Positions 18,002 through 26,946 of a DNA stretch of 64,000 nucleotides are shown here, one piece after another. Each line of letters begins with the position of its first letter. Within the stretch, counting starts at the first letter, position 1. The position numbers and the translations under genes were made by a program. Source of the DNA: Eudoraea chungangensis (GTDB lineage Bacteria; Bacteroidota; Bacteroidia; Flavobacteriales; Flavobacteriaceae). The stretch covers positions 248,001 to 312,000 of the forward strand of contig NZ_JARDUB010000006.1 of assembly GCF_029360665.1 (NCBI RefSeq), written 5' to 3'. Below the pieces are notes generated by a model. The model was not told where the DNA came from and made no database searches. It saw nothing but the letters and a program-made list of their open reading frames with translations.

Positions 18002-20416
18002 ATGGTAATTGAAAGTCTGAAAACATATCAACTTAACGCACTTTTGGAAGTTCCAAAAATTCAAACGAATCTTTTATGGGATCTAACCTTTGTGTTTTCA
18101 GCTTTGGGTATACTTTATTTCTTTTTTATCTTTTATTATAAGCGACGAATTAGATTAAAATCTGAACTCATTGCTAGGAGAAAAAAGGACGTTGCGCCAA
18201 TGATTTCTACTTTTTTGTTTCATGAAACAGAAGATAGCAAAGAAGAGAAAAGAAATTATGTAGAGTTAAAAATTGCCATTAGAGAACTCCTGAAAGATGC
18301 GCGAAATAAAGAAGTAATTGCTGAAGTACTGTTAGATCTGCAAAAAGATGTTTCTGGCGACGCACGAAAAAGGGTTTATAGACTTTATAAAGAATTAGAA
18401 TTACATCTTGAAGCGATCAAAAAACTAGACAGCTGGCGATGGGAGATTGTTTCTAAAGGGATTTTAGAGCTTACTCAGATGAAAGTTACCAGCTCCTACG
18501 GATTTATAAAGAAATTTATAAATGACAAGCGGGGAATAATTAGAAAACAGGCACAAATATCCGCCGTTACTCTAACGCATGAAGGTATTAACTTTTTTCT
18601 AGACACCACGCGATACAAAATATCTGAATGGCAGCAACTAAAGCTTCTAGAAGTACTACAAAACTTAGAAGGTTTTATCCCACCAAGTTTTAAAGTCTGG
18701 CTCACTTCTAACAATAGAGATGTAGTCCTTTTTTCATTAAGGCTAATTAAGCATTACCACCAAATAGATGCAGGGATCGCTATGATTCCCTTGGTAAAAC
18801 ATAAAAACGATCAGGTAAAGGCAGAGGCTATATTTTGTTTAAAAGAATTTAGAGTAAAGGAGGCTAAAGAAACCTTAAAAGATATTTTTTCTAATTGCAA
18901 GACGGATATTAAAATTATGATACTCGATTTCCTTGCGGTTTTAGGAGAGAAAAAAGATCTTTTCTTTTTGGAGAATATTGAAAAAAGAGAAACAAACTTC
19001 ATTGTTAAGAATAAGATACACAGTGTTCTTAATGTAATTCAACCGGGAACCATTGTACCTACCTCGGAAATCGATAAGGATTTAGACAAGACACAGGAAA
19101 GAAAGACGCAGATAAAACCCATACCAACCAATACTCTAGTTATGGAAGAAGATAACCCATTACCACCCAAGGAAAACATAGATTCTTTTGGGAAAGAGCA
19201 GCACAATTCTTTGGATAATATATTGGATGCAGATAATGAGGATGAAGAAATTTTCAATTTATGCTTCAAAGAAGAACTAGAAGATATTCTAAATGAGTTG
19301 GAGGAAGAATCCGAATTTACTGCCATACTGCCCTTAGACTTTTTACCAGTGGTAACAGAAAACAATGAATTTCTAGTGGAAGATAAAGCGCCCACAATAG
19401 AAGAAAAAGAATTGGATGTAGATTTGGGAAATTCATTAAACGATGAATTCCAAGAAGTAGAATTCCAATTACAATTAGAAGACTTATTAGATGGCTTAAA
19501 GAAAGAAGATATTGACGATGTAGATATCAAAAATATCGATGTCGTGGAAGCCTCATTTCTACCGCTAGTAACTAATGATGAAATTGAACAAACCCCAGTA
19601 CAGATAGATTCTGATAAAATATCAATTAATGAAATCGAGGTATTTCATGAACCTGTGGACTATGAAGAAGATTATTTTGAAATGTATCGCGAGCTGCTTA
19701 AAGTGGAGTGGATGCCTGTAGAAGAGTCTTCTTTGCCATCTCTTGATAAATCTATAGACTGGAATGGAATAACGCAGAGTTTAGCTCCAGTAGAAACACA
19801 ACCAACAATAACAAATAACACAGAAACTATGACCGCTAATGTAAAGACAAAACCCTTAAATTCTCTTCCAGAAAAAGAAAAGACTATGAATTGCTTTAGC
19901 ATTTTTGCTGAAATGTTCCGAGATAGTGACAAAGAATCAAAACTAATTCTTCTGGATGAAATTCTAGCAGTTGGGGAAGAAAAAGAACTTGAGTTTCTAA
20001 ACATAGTAAAGACAGACAAAGAGAAATCAGTAAGAATTAAGGCCGAAAAAATATATACCCAGTTAGCGAAAAGTTTAGAAAACAAAGCCAATGAAAAACA
20101 GGATGTCTTATCTCACAAAAAACGGTCAGGTGTTGAAGTTATCTCAGGTAATCCCATAGTAAAAGAGGGTCAAAATGACGCAAAGAACGTAGGCAAGTTA
20201 AGTCTTGACGAACAAGAAAAAGCACTTGAAAATTATTTAGATATTGAGTTCGACCTGTCTCTGGAGACACAAGAACAAAAAGATGGCAAACAGCACAAGT
20301 TAAAAGAACCGACCGAGAAGGAACCAGTTAAGAAAGAAGTTGAAATATCCGAAAAAGCTGGTTTCCTTAATAGTATAAAAAAAATTACACTAAAATTTTT
20401 TAATACAAGCGCTTAG
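18002..20416 (+). CDS. Membrane-anchored HEAT-repeat protein with acidic linker
   Basis: 804 aa. One membrane helix near residues 25-46 (LLWDLTFVFSALGILYFFFIFYY) is followed by a basic stop-transfer stretch, so the bulk should be cytoplasmic. Residues about 70-330 consist of helical HEAT-like repeats (for example YGFIKKFINDKRGIIRKQAQISA and AMIPLVKHKNDQVKAEAIFCL). Residues about 350-610 are very rich in Asp and Glu with low complexity. Another HEAT-like pair lies at about 630-690, and the C-terminus is basic and hydrophobic. HEAT arrays are protein scaffolds. I infer that it links the response regulator to the glycosyltransferase encoded next, whose GTG overlaps its stop by 1 bp. Confidence 0.8.
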   Translation: MVIESLKTYQLNALLEVPKIQTNLLWDLTFVFSALGILYFFFIFYYKRRIRLKSELIARRKKDVAPMISTFLFHETEDSKEEKRNYVELKIAIRELLKDARNKEVIAEVLLDLQKDVSGDARKRVYRLYKELELHLEAIKKLDSWRWEIVSKGILELTQMKVTSSYGFIKKFINDKRGIIRKQAQISAVTLTHEGINFFLDTTRYKISEWQQLKLLEVLQNLEGFIPPSFKVWLTSNNRDVVLFSLRLIKHYHQIDAGIAMIPLVKHKNDQVKAEAIFCLKEFRVKEAKETLKDIFSNCKTDIKIMILDFLAVLGEKKDLFFLENIEKRETNFIVKNKIHSVLNVIQPGTIVPTSEIDKDLDKTQERKTQIKPIPTNTLVMEEDNPLPPKENIDSFGKEQHNSLDNILDADNEDEEIFNLCFKEELEDILNELEEESEFTAILPLDFLPVVTENNEFLVEDKAPTIEEKELDVDLGNSLNDEFQEVEFQLQLEDLLDGLKKEDIDDVDIKNIDVVEASFLPLVTNDEIEQTPVQIDSDKISINEIEVFHEPVDYEEDYFEMYRELLKVEWMPVEESSLPSLDKSIDWNGITQSLAPVETQPTITNNTETMTANVKTKPLNSLPEKEKTMNCFSIFAEMFRDSDKESKLILLDEILAVGEEKELEFLNIVKTDKEKSVRIKAEKIYTQLAKSLENKANEKQDVLSHKKRSGVEVISGNPIVKEGQNDAKNVGKLSLDEQEKALENYLDIEFDLSLETQEQKDGKQHKLKEPTEKEPVKKEVEISEKAGFLNSIKKITLKFFNTSA

Positions 20417-21843
20417 TGGATAATGGCGTATTACATATCCTAATAGAATACCTAAACGTAATATTCTTACTGTTTACCACAATTCTATTTACTATGTTTA
20501 GCGTTATGGGGTATCTGTCTACCAGAAACTCTCTGCACTATAAACACAAGAATAGCTTTGTAGACCTATCAAAGGTAATGGCCTCACCAATGGCTCCAAG
20601 CATCACCATAATTGCCCCTGCTTATAACGAGGGACTTACTATAGTTGAAAATATTAGATCCTTACTCTCTCTAAAATACGTTAACTATGAAGTAATGGTG
20701 GTGAATGATGGGAGTAAGGATGATACGCTGGCTAAAATGATAGAAGCTTATGATCTCTATGAAATAGCCTATACACCTGATCCTGGATGGCTTTCCAAAC
20801 CGATTAGAGGCGTTTACAAATCAAAACAGCGCTCGTTCGATAAATTAACCGTAATAGACAAGGAGAACGGCGGGAAGTCTGATGCTCTCAACACAGGTAT
20901 ACATCTATCCAGAAATCAATATGTGGGATGTATAGATGTGGATTGCCTACTCTTACCAGATGCCTTATTACATGTGGTTAAGTCATTCTATCAACGCAGT
21001 GAGAAAAAGGTAATCGCGGTAGGAGGAGTTATTAGAATTGCCAACTCTTGTAAGATAGAAGGAGGGAGGTTACAGGAAATAAGACTGCCAAAAAACTGGT
21101 TGGCTAAATTTCAGCTTTTAGAATATACGAGGTCTTTTTTACTGGGAAGAATGGCATGGGGAAGAATAGACAGCTTATTGATAATATCTGGTGCTTTTGG
21201 ATTTTTTGATCGTGAAATAGCCCTAGAAGTTGGTGGTTATGATACCAATACTGTAGGTGAAGACATGGAGATCATTTTTAGAATGAGACGCCATATGCAT
21301 GAACGCAAAGAGCCCTATACAGTAGAGTATATTCCTGACCCTTTATGTTGGACAGAAGTACCTGAAAGTGCTAAAATCCTGGTGAATCAAAGAGATAGAT
21401 GGGCAAGAGGTAATCTCGAGACACTTTACAAACACAAAGACATGTTTTTTAACCCAAAATTTGGCCGTTTGGGAATGCTGAGTTATCCCTATTGGTTTTT
21501 TTATGAATGGATGGCCCCAATTCTGGAGTTCTTGGGATTCTTTTCCATTATCATGTTTTATTTTTTGGGAATCTTGAACATTGAATTTTTTATAGCCATA
21601 ACGTTTATGGTCTATACATTTTCTGTAATGTTCTCCCTATACGCTATTCTTTGGGATGTGTATTCCTATAACCAATATACCAAAACAAAAGATATACTTA
21701 TTCTGGTTATTTGCGCTCTTGTTGAACCAATAACCTTTCACCCCCTGGTTGTTTGGTCTGCAATTCGCGGTAATTATAAGAAGCTGTTTAAAATACAATC
21801 AGGTTGGGGATCACAGGTCCGAAAAGGATTTGCAAAGACATAG
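20416..21843 (+). CDS. Processive family 2 glycosyltransferase (PgaC/hyaluronan-synthase-like)
   Basis: 475 aa. One N-terminal membrane helix (LNVIFLLFTTILFTMFSVMGY), a GT-A domain, and two or three C-terminal membrane helices (FFSIIMFYFLGILN, FFIAITFMVYTFSVMFSLYAIL). Catalytic motifs of processive GT2 enzymes are present: APAYNEG, VVNDGSKDDT, IDVDCLLLPDAL (DxD), TVGEDMEI and NQRDRWARGNLE (QxxRW). It should polymerise and export a beta-linked polysaccharide from a nucleotide sugar; the sugar cannot be read. It starts with GTG overlapping the upstream TAG. Nearest known types are poly-N-acetylglucosamine and cellulose-like synthases. Confidence 0.9.
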   Translation: MDNGVLHILIEYLNVIFLLFTTILFTMFSVMGYLSTRNSLHYKHKNSFVDLSKVMASPMAPSITIIAPAYNEGLTIVENIRSLLSLKYVNYEVMVVNDGSKDDTLAKMIEAYDLYEIAYTPDPGWLSKPIRGVYKSKQRSFDKLTVIDKENGGKSDALNTGIHLSRNQYVGCIDVDCLLLPDALLHVVKSFYQRSEKKVIAVGGVIRIANSCKIEGGRLQEIRLPKNWLAKFQLLEYTRSFLLGRMAWGRIDSLLIISGAFGFFDREIALEVGGYDTNTVGEDMEIIFRMRRHMHERKEPYTVEYIPDPLCWTEVPESAKILVNQRDRWARGNLETLYKHKDMFFNPKFGRLGMLSYPYWFFYEWMAPILEFLGFFSIIMFYFLGILNIEFFIAITFMVYTFSVMFSLYAILWDVYSYNQYTKTKDILILVICALVEPITFHPLVVWSAIRGNYKKLFKIQSGWGSQVRKGFAKT

Positions 21844-21845
21844 TA

Positions 21846-24206
21846 ATGACTGGTAAAGATGTAACATCAAAAGAATTATTGCCTAAATCCCTAAGGGATT
21901 TTATTAGGTTAATTATTTCCTTTTATGTAGGGCTTATTGCTATTTCCTTGTTCCAGAACATCTATCTTTATTCGCAAGGGGTTTTGTCCGCTATTTTTAC
22001 CAAATCTTTTTTTCTTCTTCTTCTTCATCATAGTGGGTTTACGGCGTTTATTGGTCTTTTTCTTGCCTTTCTATTTAATTTCTTGGAGAGAAAAAAACCA
22101 CAATTAGGCTTTAAAGTCTGTGTAGCAATCTTTATGTTCATCCTTTTAATTGAGGGCCTACTTTGCGACTTTTATGTGAGAGAATATGAGATCTTGGGTA
22201 CCGGGGCAATAAATACTTATTTCTCTATTACCTCCCTGCTTTATTTTCTTGTAGCCACCGCTGTTATTTGCAGTATTTCATATGCTATCTTATACTACAT
22301 TTATAACATCTCGGCGTCCTTTTATAGAACTATTAGCCGGATGTATCCATTTACCATTATTCTATTTAGCCTATTTCTGGCAACTCTTACTTCCCCAAAA
22401 AAGCCGGTAAATGAAAACAAAACACAATACTTAATATCACATGTTCTTAAGGATGCAGTAGACGTTAACAAATATAATGGTAGTTTGGAATATCCTTTGA
22501 TAAAAGAATATAATAAAGACCATAGCCTAACAACATTCTTTGATTTAAAGTCTGAAAAACCAAACATAGTAATGATTATGGTTGAAGGGCTAGGTAATAG
22601 TTTTGTTGGCAGCAGAGCTAGTTATCCAGGATTTACTCCCTTCTTAGATTCTCTGATAAACAAATCTCTATACTGGAATAATTTTATCAGTAATGCTGGA
22701 GAAAGCTATGCTGCAATACCGGGATTTATTGGGTCTTTACCCTTTGGGGAAGAGGGATTTACCAACGCTGCAGAACTTCCTTTCAGAAACACTTTATTCA
22801 GTATTCTGAAAAGAAATGGCTTTGCAACATCCTTTAACTATGGTGGAAATAGCGCCTTACAAAAAATAGATCGGTTTCTTTACGATGAAAATGTAGATTA
22901 TATCTTGGACAGCAAAGGATTTGGAACTTCCTACAAAAAGCAAGAAGAAGATGCGGCAGGAATTTCACTGGGATATCCCGACAAAGAATTATTTGCCAAA
23001 TGGTTGGCGGATATTCAATATTTTGAAAATCCAAGACTAGACGTTTTTCTTACCTTAAGTACGAAAAAACCTTTTTCTATACCCAATAGCCTTGAATACC
23101 AACAAAAAGTAGCAGTACATATTTCAAATAAGCTAGAAGATTCTAGAATTAAAAAGTTAATAAGCAAAAATAAAGAGTTATTTGCCAGCGTATTATATTC
23201 AGATGAAGCCCTGAAATTATTTTTTAAGGAATACCGGAAAAACTCAAATTTTAGCAATACCATTTTCATTATAACAGGCAGTCATAATTCTACCGACTTA
23301 CCTCTAAACCAAAGCCTTGATCGTTATAAAGTACCGCTAATAATTTATAGCCCGTTATTAAAAGAAGCTAAGACGATTCCCGCACTAGTATCTCAATTAG
23401 ATTTTGTTCCTTCAATACTTGGATTACTTGAAGAACAATATGATGACTTTCAATTACCCGATAAAACTTCCTGGCTGGGACAAAGCCTAAATCATGAAGG
23501 CATCTTCAAGCAGAATAAAGAAATACCCCTTTTTAGACATAAGAATAACATAAAGGATTATATCTCCGGAAAACACTTCCTTTCCGATGGGACTTACTAC
23601 GAATTAACTCCAGAAATGCATATGGAAGATTCAAATAATCCATCCATAAAAATAAAAGAAGAATTTAAATATTTTAAAGCTGTAAACTCCTATGTGATGA
23701 CAAATAATAAAATAGTACCAAATGAAAGCCAACATAGCGCTTCCCTGTATATGCCTCCTACAAAGGAAGATGTTATTTGGATTAACAGTGTCTTTAGTGG
23801 CACGGATTATGATAATGCTTACGATACCGCAAAAGACTTAGCTTTTGAAGGAGAATATAAAAAGGCCCTAACCTTAAGTAAATATATTCTTTCTCAAGTA
23901 CCAGGACATGCAGATACGGAAATACTTATGGGTCGTATCTATGCATGGCAGGAGAATTACGTTAAATCTAAAGAGATTTTGGAAAAAACCATAGATAAAT
24001 ACCCCGTATATGCTGATGGTTATGCGGCACTATTAGATACCTACTTCTGGTCTGATCAGAATCATTTGGCTAGAGTTGTAGAACAAAAGGTTTATCAAAA
24101 TGACATTAGGGACATAGAAGTATTGGAACGAATAAATAGGGCTAAAAAAAGTCTTCAGGCGAACTCTTCCTCCTCGGGAGAAATAAAAAAGGTAGCTAGT
24201 AAATAA
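21846..24206 (+). CDS. LtaS-like membrane phospho/sulfo-transferase with C-terminal TPR domain
   Basis: 786 aa from the ATG 2 bp after the GT2 stop; an upstream ATG at 21804 would overlap that gene by 40 bp and is less likely. About five membrane helices in residues 15-190, then an alkaline-phosphatase-superfamily domain of the lipoteichoic-acid-synthase type: NIVMIMVEGLG (metal Glu), AGESYAAIPGFIGSLP (nucleophile region), YSDEALKLFF and FIITGSHNS. Family members read GDH at the last motif; here it is GSH. Residues about 650-750 are TPR repeats closely resembling those at the start of the next protein. The donor and acceptor are unknown; a phosphoglycerol or phosphoethanolamine transfer onto the polymer is inferred. 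Confidence 0.82.
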   Translation: MTGKDVTSKELLPKSLRDFIRLIISFYVGLIAISLFQNIYLYSQGVLSAIFTKSFFLLLLHHSGFTAFIGLFLAFLFNFLERKKPQLGFKVCVAIFMFILLIEGLLCDFYVREYEILGTGAINTYFSITSLLYFLVATAVICSISYAILYYIYNISASFYRTISRMYPFTIILFSLFLATLTSPKKPVNENKTQYLISHVLKDAVDVNKYNGSLEYPLIKEYNKDHSLTTFFDLKSEKPNIVMIMVEGLGNSFVGSRASYPGFTPFLDSLINKSLYWNNFISNAGESYAAIPGFIGSLPFGEEGFTNAAELPFRNTLFSILKRNGFATSFNYGGNSALQKIDRFLYDENVDYILDSKGFGTSYKKQEEDAAGISLGYPDKELFAKWLADIQYFENPRLDVFLTLSTKKPFSIPNSLEYQQKVAVHISNKLEDSRIKKLISKNKELFASVLYSDEALKLFFKEYRKNSNFSNTIFIITGSHNSTDLPLNQSLDRYKVPLIIYSPLLKEAKTIPALVSQLDFVPSILGLLEEQYDDFQLPDKTSWLGQSLNHEGIFKQNKEIPLFRHKNNIKDYISGKHFLSDGTYYELTPEMHMEDSNNPSIKIKEEFKYFKAVNSYVMTNNKIVPNESQHSASLYMPPTKEDVIWINSVFSGTDYDNAYDTAKDLAFEGEYKKALTLSKYILSQVPGHADTEILMGRIYAWQENYVKSKEILEKTIDKYPVYADGYAALLDTYFWSDQNHLARVVEQKVYQNDIRDIEVLERINRAKKSLQANSSSSGEIKKVASK

Positions 24207-24225
24207 GATAGAAGAACCGTATTTA

Positions 24226-25452
24226 ATGTTGAAAAATCTTTTATTAGGAATGATGTTTTTAATAGTGTTTAGCACTATAGGTCAGGAATTGGCGTATAAT
24301 GGCAATCCTGATAATTCATTTTTTATCGCAAGAGATCTTGCTTTTAATGGAGAACATTCAGCTGCAAGAGATACGCTCTCCTCTGTATTGACTAAATATC
24401 CAGACTACGCCGATGTTAGAAATCTATTGGCTAAAACACATAGCTGGGATGGACAATACAATAAAGCTCGTAAAGAGTTTAATAGAATTATTTCCGTAGA
24501 AAAGACGAATAAAGAAGTATGGGTTGCAGCCATAAAAAATGAAATATATGCCAAGAATTATTCTACAGCACTTGGTCTATCTAATAAGGCCCTTCTTTAT
24601 TTAAAGGAAGATGTAGATCTTCTCAACTTACAAAAAATAGCATATAACAAAATATATGAACTTCAGAAAGAGACCGATTTTTTATTAGAAACCAAAGAAG
24701 AGGAAGTACCTAAAATGCTGAAAAACAAAATTGGATTTATCAATTCATTTGACGTTTTTGACATAGTCTATGATCCGATGATATTTTCAACCATCGAGTT
24801 TACCAGAACAACAGAATATGGAAAAGTAATTCCAAGGGTAACCTATGCTAATCGATTTAATGCCAATGGATTGCAATTTGAACTAGATGCCTACCCCAAA
24901 ATTTCAAAGACCTTGTATGCTTATACGAATTACGGTTATTCTAATCATCCAATTTTTCCGAAACACAGGGCTGGACTTGAACTTTATGCCAATTTACCAA
25001 AAGCTTATGAAGCTTCTCTGGGTATGCGATATTTAGACTTTGAAACAAGTGCTGCAACAATATATACCGGATCTGTCGGAATGTATAAAGGAAACTATTA
25101 TTTCTCCATAAGACCCTATATAACCCCCAGGCAAGATGGCCCCATAGGGCTTTCGGGTAATCTACTGGCCAGAAAGTATTTAAAAAACAAATACAACTAT
25201 TTCGGCCTTAACTTTAGTTATGGATTCACCCCAGAAATTATTCAGTTAATTTCAAACAGTGATGTTATATTGTCCGAAACCCTACTTTTTGTTGAATCTC
25301 AGCAACTTTTGCTTGAATACGCTTTTCAGGGTAAAACTAACACAAACCAATACAGAGGCCTACTGGGCCTTACAAGGCAAGAATTCGTTTTTGATGCCGG
25401 ACAGTTTTTCTATGCTATTTCCGCCGGACTGCGGTATGAGACTAATTTTTAA
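24226..25452 (+). CDS. YaiO-family outer-membrane beta-barrel protein with N-terminal TPR
   Basis: 408 aa. Signal peptide NLLLGMMFLIVFSTIGQ at the N-terminus. Residues about 25-150 are TPR repeats (FFIARDLAFNGEHSAARDTLSSVL, YADVRNLLAKTHSWDGQYNKARKEF). Residues about 180-408 show alternating aromatic beta-strands ending in Phe (AISAGLRYETNF), typical of an outer-membrane barrel; the architecture and strand pattern fit YaiO. By analogy with PgaA (TPR plus barrel) it could be the export pore for the polymer made by the GT2. Last gene of the operon, 19 bp after the LtaS-like gene. Confidence 0.87.
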   Translation: MLKNLLLGMMFLIVFSTIGQELAYNGNPDNSFFIARDLAFNGEHSAARDTLSSVLTKYPDYADVRNLLAKTHSWDGQYNKARKEFNRIISVEKTNKEVWVAAIKNEIYAKNYSTALGLSNKALLYLKEDVDLLNLQKIAYNKIYELQKETDFLLETKEEEVPKMLKNKIGFINSFDVFDIVYDPMIFSTIEFTRTTEYGKVIPRVTYANRFNANGLQFELDAYPKISKTLYAYTNYGYSNHPIFPKHRAGLELYANLPKAYEASLGMRYLDFETSAATIYTGSVGMYKGNYYFSIRPYITPRQDGPIGLSGNLLARKYLKNKYNYFGLNFSYGFTPEIIQLISNSDVILSETLLFVESQQLLLEYAFQGKTNTNQYRGLLGLTRQEFVFDAGQFFYAISAGLRYETNF

Positions 25453-25515
25453 GACCATCTAAACCATTAAATTAATTACGTTCACAACAAAAAATTGAGC
25501 ATTCACCACAATTTG

Positions 25516-25546
25516 TTGTAAAACGGGAACATAAAGGATATGTTTA
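25516..25546 (+). promoter_or_regulatory. Bacteroidota-type promoter for the 32/33-aa peptide genes
   Basis: TTG at 25516-25518 and TATGTTTA at 25539-25546 are separated by 20 bp, matching the Bacteroidota -33 (TTTG/TTG) and -7 (TAnnTTTG) layout except for a final A instead of G. Transcription would start near 25552, giving a leader of about 45 nt before the first small gene. This suggests the small genes are not only read through from the polysaccharide operon. Confidence 0.45.
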
Positions 25547-25595
25547 CTAAGCAATTATTGACACCCAAATCTCAATAACGAAAACCAAACTTACC

Positions 25596-25694
25596 ATGTT
25601 ATACGATACCTACGGGGAGGAGTATTTAAAATTCCTTCAAGAATTAAATGAAATTTTAAGTTTAAACGAATTAGCCGAGGTGGACTATTTATAG
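25596..25694 (+). CDS. Micropeptide (32 aa), first of a paralogous pair
   Basis: ATG-started frame coding for 32 residues: the core is EEYLKFLQELNEILSLNEL. It aligns without gaps to the next small ORF: Y-[LM]-x-F-L-[QE]-[ED]-L-N-[ED]-I-L is shared. Shared residues use different codons (Leu TTA/CTC, Asn AAT/AAC, Ile ATT/ATC, Leu TTA/CTT, Tyr TAT/TAC), so the peptide rather than the DNA has been kept. Predicted acidic amphipathic helix, no signal peptide or membrane helix. It lies 143 bp after the YaiO gene. Function unknown; candidates are a small regulator or an adaptor. Confidence 0.6.
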   Translation: MLYDTYGEEYLKFLQELNEILSLNELAEVDYL

Positions 25695-25728
25695 CCCGTC
25701 CGGCTAATCTTTTTTAATACACTCAACT

Positions 25729-25830
25729 ATGGCAAATCAAAACCAGGATAATGCGGCTTACATGAATTTCTTGGAAGACCTCAACGACATCCTTACAGAC
25801 TACGAAATCAGTAAACTCAGTTGTTCTTAA
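25729..25830 (+). CDS. Micropeptide (33 aa), second of a paralogous pair
   Basis: ATG-started frame coding for 33 residues with the core AAYMNFLEDLNDILTDYEI, paralogous to the 32-aa peptide 34 bp upstream. Residues outside the core differ freely (N-terminus polar, Asn/Gln-rich; C-terminus KLSCS with the only Cys). Both peptides have nearly the same length and distance from the core to the ends. A strong terminator follows 21 bp after the stop, so the pair ends its transcript neatly. Not long enough for routine gene calling. Confidence 0.6.
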   Translation: MANQNQDNAAYMNFLEDLNDILTDYEISKLSCS

Positions 25831-25851
25831 AAAAAAACAACTTAAAAAAAC

Positions 25852-25880
25852 AAAAACTCGGAAGATTTCCGAGTTTTTTT
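25852..25880. terminator. Bidirectional intrinsic terminator
   Basis: Perfect 12-bp stem AAAAACTCGGAA / TTCCGAGTTTTT with a 3-nt loop (25864-25866), followed by T's on the plus strand and by T's on the minus strand (A-run upstream). It ends the small-peptide transcript on the plus strand and the rpoD transcript, whose stop is 2 bp away, on the minus strand. Confidence 0.85.
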
Positions 25881-25881
25881 A

Positions 25882-26745
25882 TTATCCTAAATAAGTTTTT
25901 AGCAATTTACTCCTAGAATTATGTCTTAATTTTCGGATGGCTTTCTCTCTTATTTGTCGGACTCTTTCCCTTGTAAGGTCAAAAGTCTGGCCAATTTCAG
26001 CCAAGGTCATACTTTGCTGATCCCCGATACCATAATAAAGTTTTACTACATCTGCCTCTCTGGGAGATAAGGTCTCGAGAGCTCTGTTAATCTCTGTATT
26101 TAAGGATTGTTGCATTAAATCTCTGTCTGGCCTGGGGGATTCACCAGAGCGCATTACATCGTATAAATTTGAATCTTCTCCTTCCTTTAAAGGAGCATCC
26201 ATAGATACATGTCTTCCAGAATTCTTAATAGACTGTTTAACCTCGCTGACACTCATTTCCAATTCCTTAGCAATTTCTTCCGCAGAAGGCGGACGCTCAT
26301 GGGCCTGTTCTAAATAGGAAAAAGTCTTTTTAATTTTATTGATAGATCCAATTTTGTTAAGAGGAAGTCTAACCACCCTTGACTGTTCTGCCAGTGCCTG
26401 CAGTATAGACTGTCTTATCCACCAAACGGCGTAGGATATAAACTTAAAGCCCCTCGTTTCATCAAATCGCTTCGCTGCCTTAACCAGTCCAACATTACCT
26501 TCATTAATTAAATCTGGTAATTTTAATCCTTGATTTTGATATTGTTTTGCCACAGATACTACAAAACGAAGGTTGGCATTGGTTAATTTTTCTAGGGCGG
26601 CCTGATCTCCAGTCCTTATTTTTTGAGCTAGTTCTACTTCTTCGTTTGCAGTTATAAGCTCTATTTTGCTGATATCTTGAAGGTATTTATCCAAAGATTT
26701 TGATTCTCTATTGGTTACCTGCTTGATAATCTTAAGTTGCCTCAT
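25882..26745 (-). CDS. rpoD: Primary RNA polymerase sigma factor (RpoD/SigA), short Bacteroidota form
   Basis: 287 aa. Region 1.2 [27 protein letters not shown], region 2 with [57 protein letters not shown], region 3, and region 4 with [28 protein letters not shown]. It lacks the long N-terminal region 1.1 and the non-conserved insert of E. coli RpoD, as is normal for the phylum. This sigma factor reads the TTTG/TAnnTTTG promoters. Long 5' leader of about 200 bp shared with the divergent DUF6155-like gene. Confidence 0.97.
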   Translation of the reverse strand: MRQLKIIKQVTNRESKSLDKYLQDISKIELITANEEVELAQKIRTGDQAALEKLTNANLRFVVSVAKQYQNQGLKLPDLINEGNVGLVKAAKRFDETRGFKFISYAVWWIRQSILQALAEQSRVVRLPLNKIGSINKIKKTFSYLEQAHERPPSAEEIAKELEMSVSEVKQSIKNSGRHVSMDAPLKEGEDSNLYDVMRSGESPRPDRDLMQQSLNTEINRALETLSPREADVVKLYYGIGDQQSMTLAEIGQTFDLTRERVRQIREKAIRKLRHNSRSKLLKTYLG

Positions 26746-26805
26746 ATAGGATGAATAGGTTTTAGTTTATAAGATCTCAGTATAATGCTTTCTCTCGTCT
26801 TTTCC

Positions 26806-26827
26806 AAAACAATTGTATGATTGTTTT
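26806..26827. repeat. 8-bp inverted repeat in the rpoD upstream region
   Basis: AAAACAAT and ATTGTTTT, 6 bp apart, form a perfect inverted repeat about 60-80 bp upstream of the rpoD start. There is no T-run on the rpoD side, so it is more likely an operator or leader hairpin than a terminator. AT-rich background makes chance possible. Confidence 0.3.
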
Positions 26828-26946
26828 ACATAATTTATTAGGTATAATTGTTGCTTGAGCCTGTTTGTCATTCAAAAGACTAGATTGGTACAATTGATAA
26901 TTATTACTTACAAATTTCAAGAACAGTACTATCTTTAGTGCTTGAT

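Noticed and set aside
19039-19530. 163-codon open frame on the minus strand inside the HEAT-repeat gene
   Set aside because: It is the antisense shadow of the Asp/Glu-rich segment, yielding Ser/Phe-rich low-complexity sequence without a start signal.
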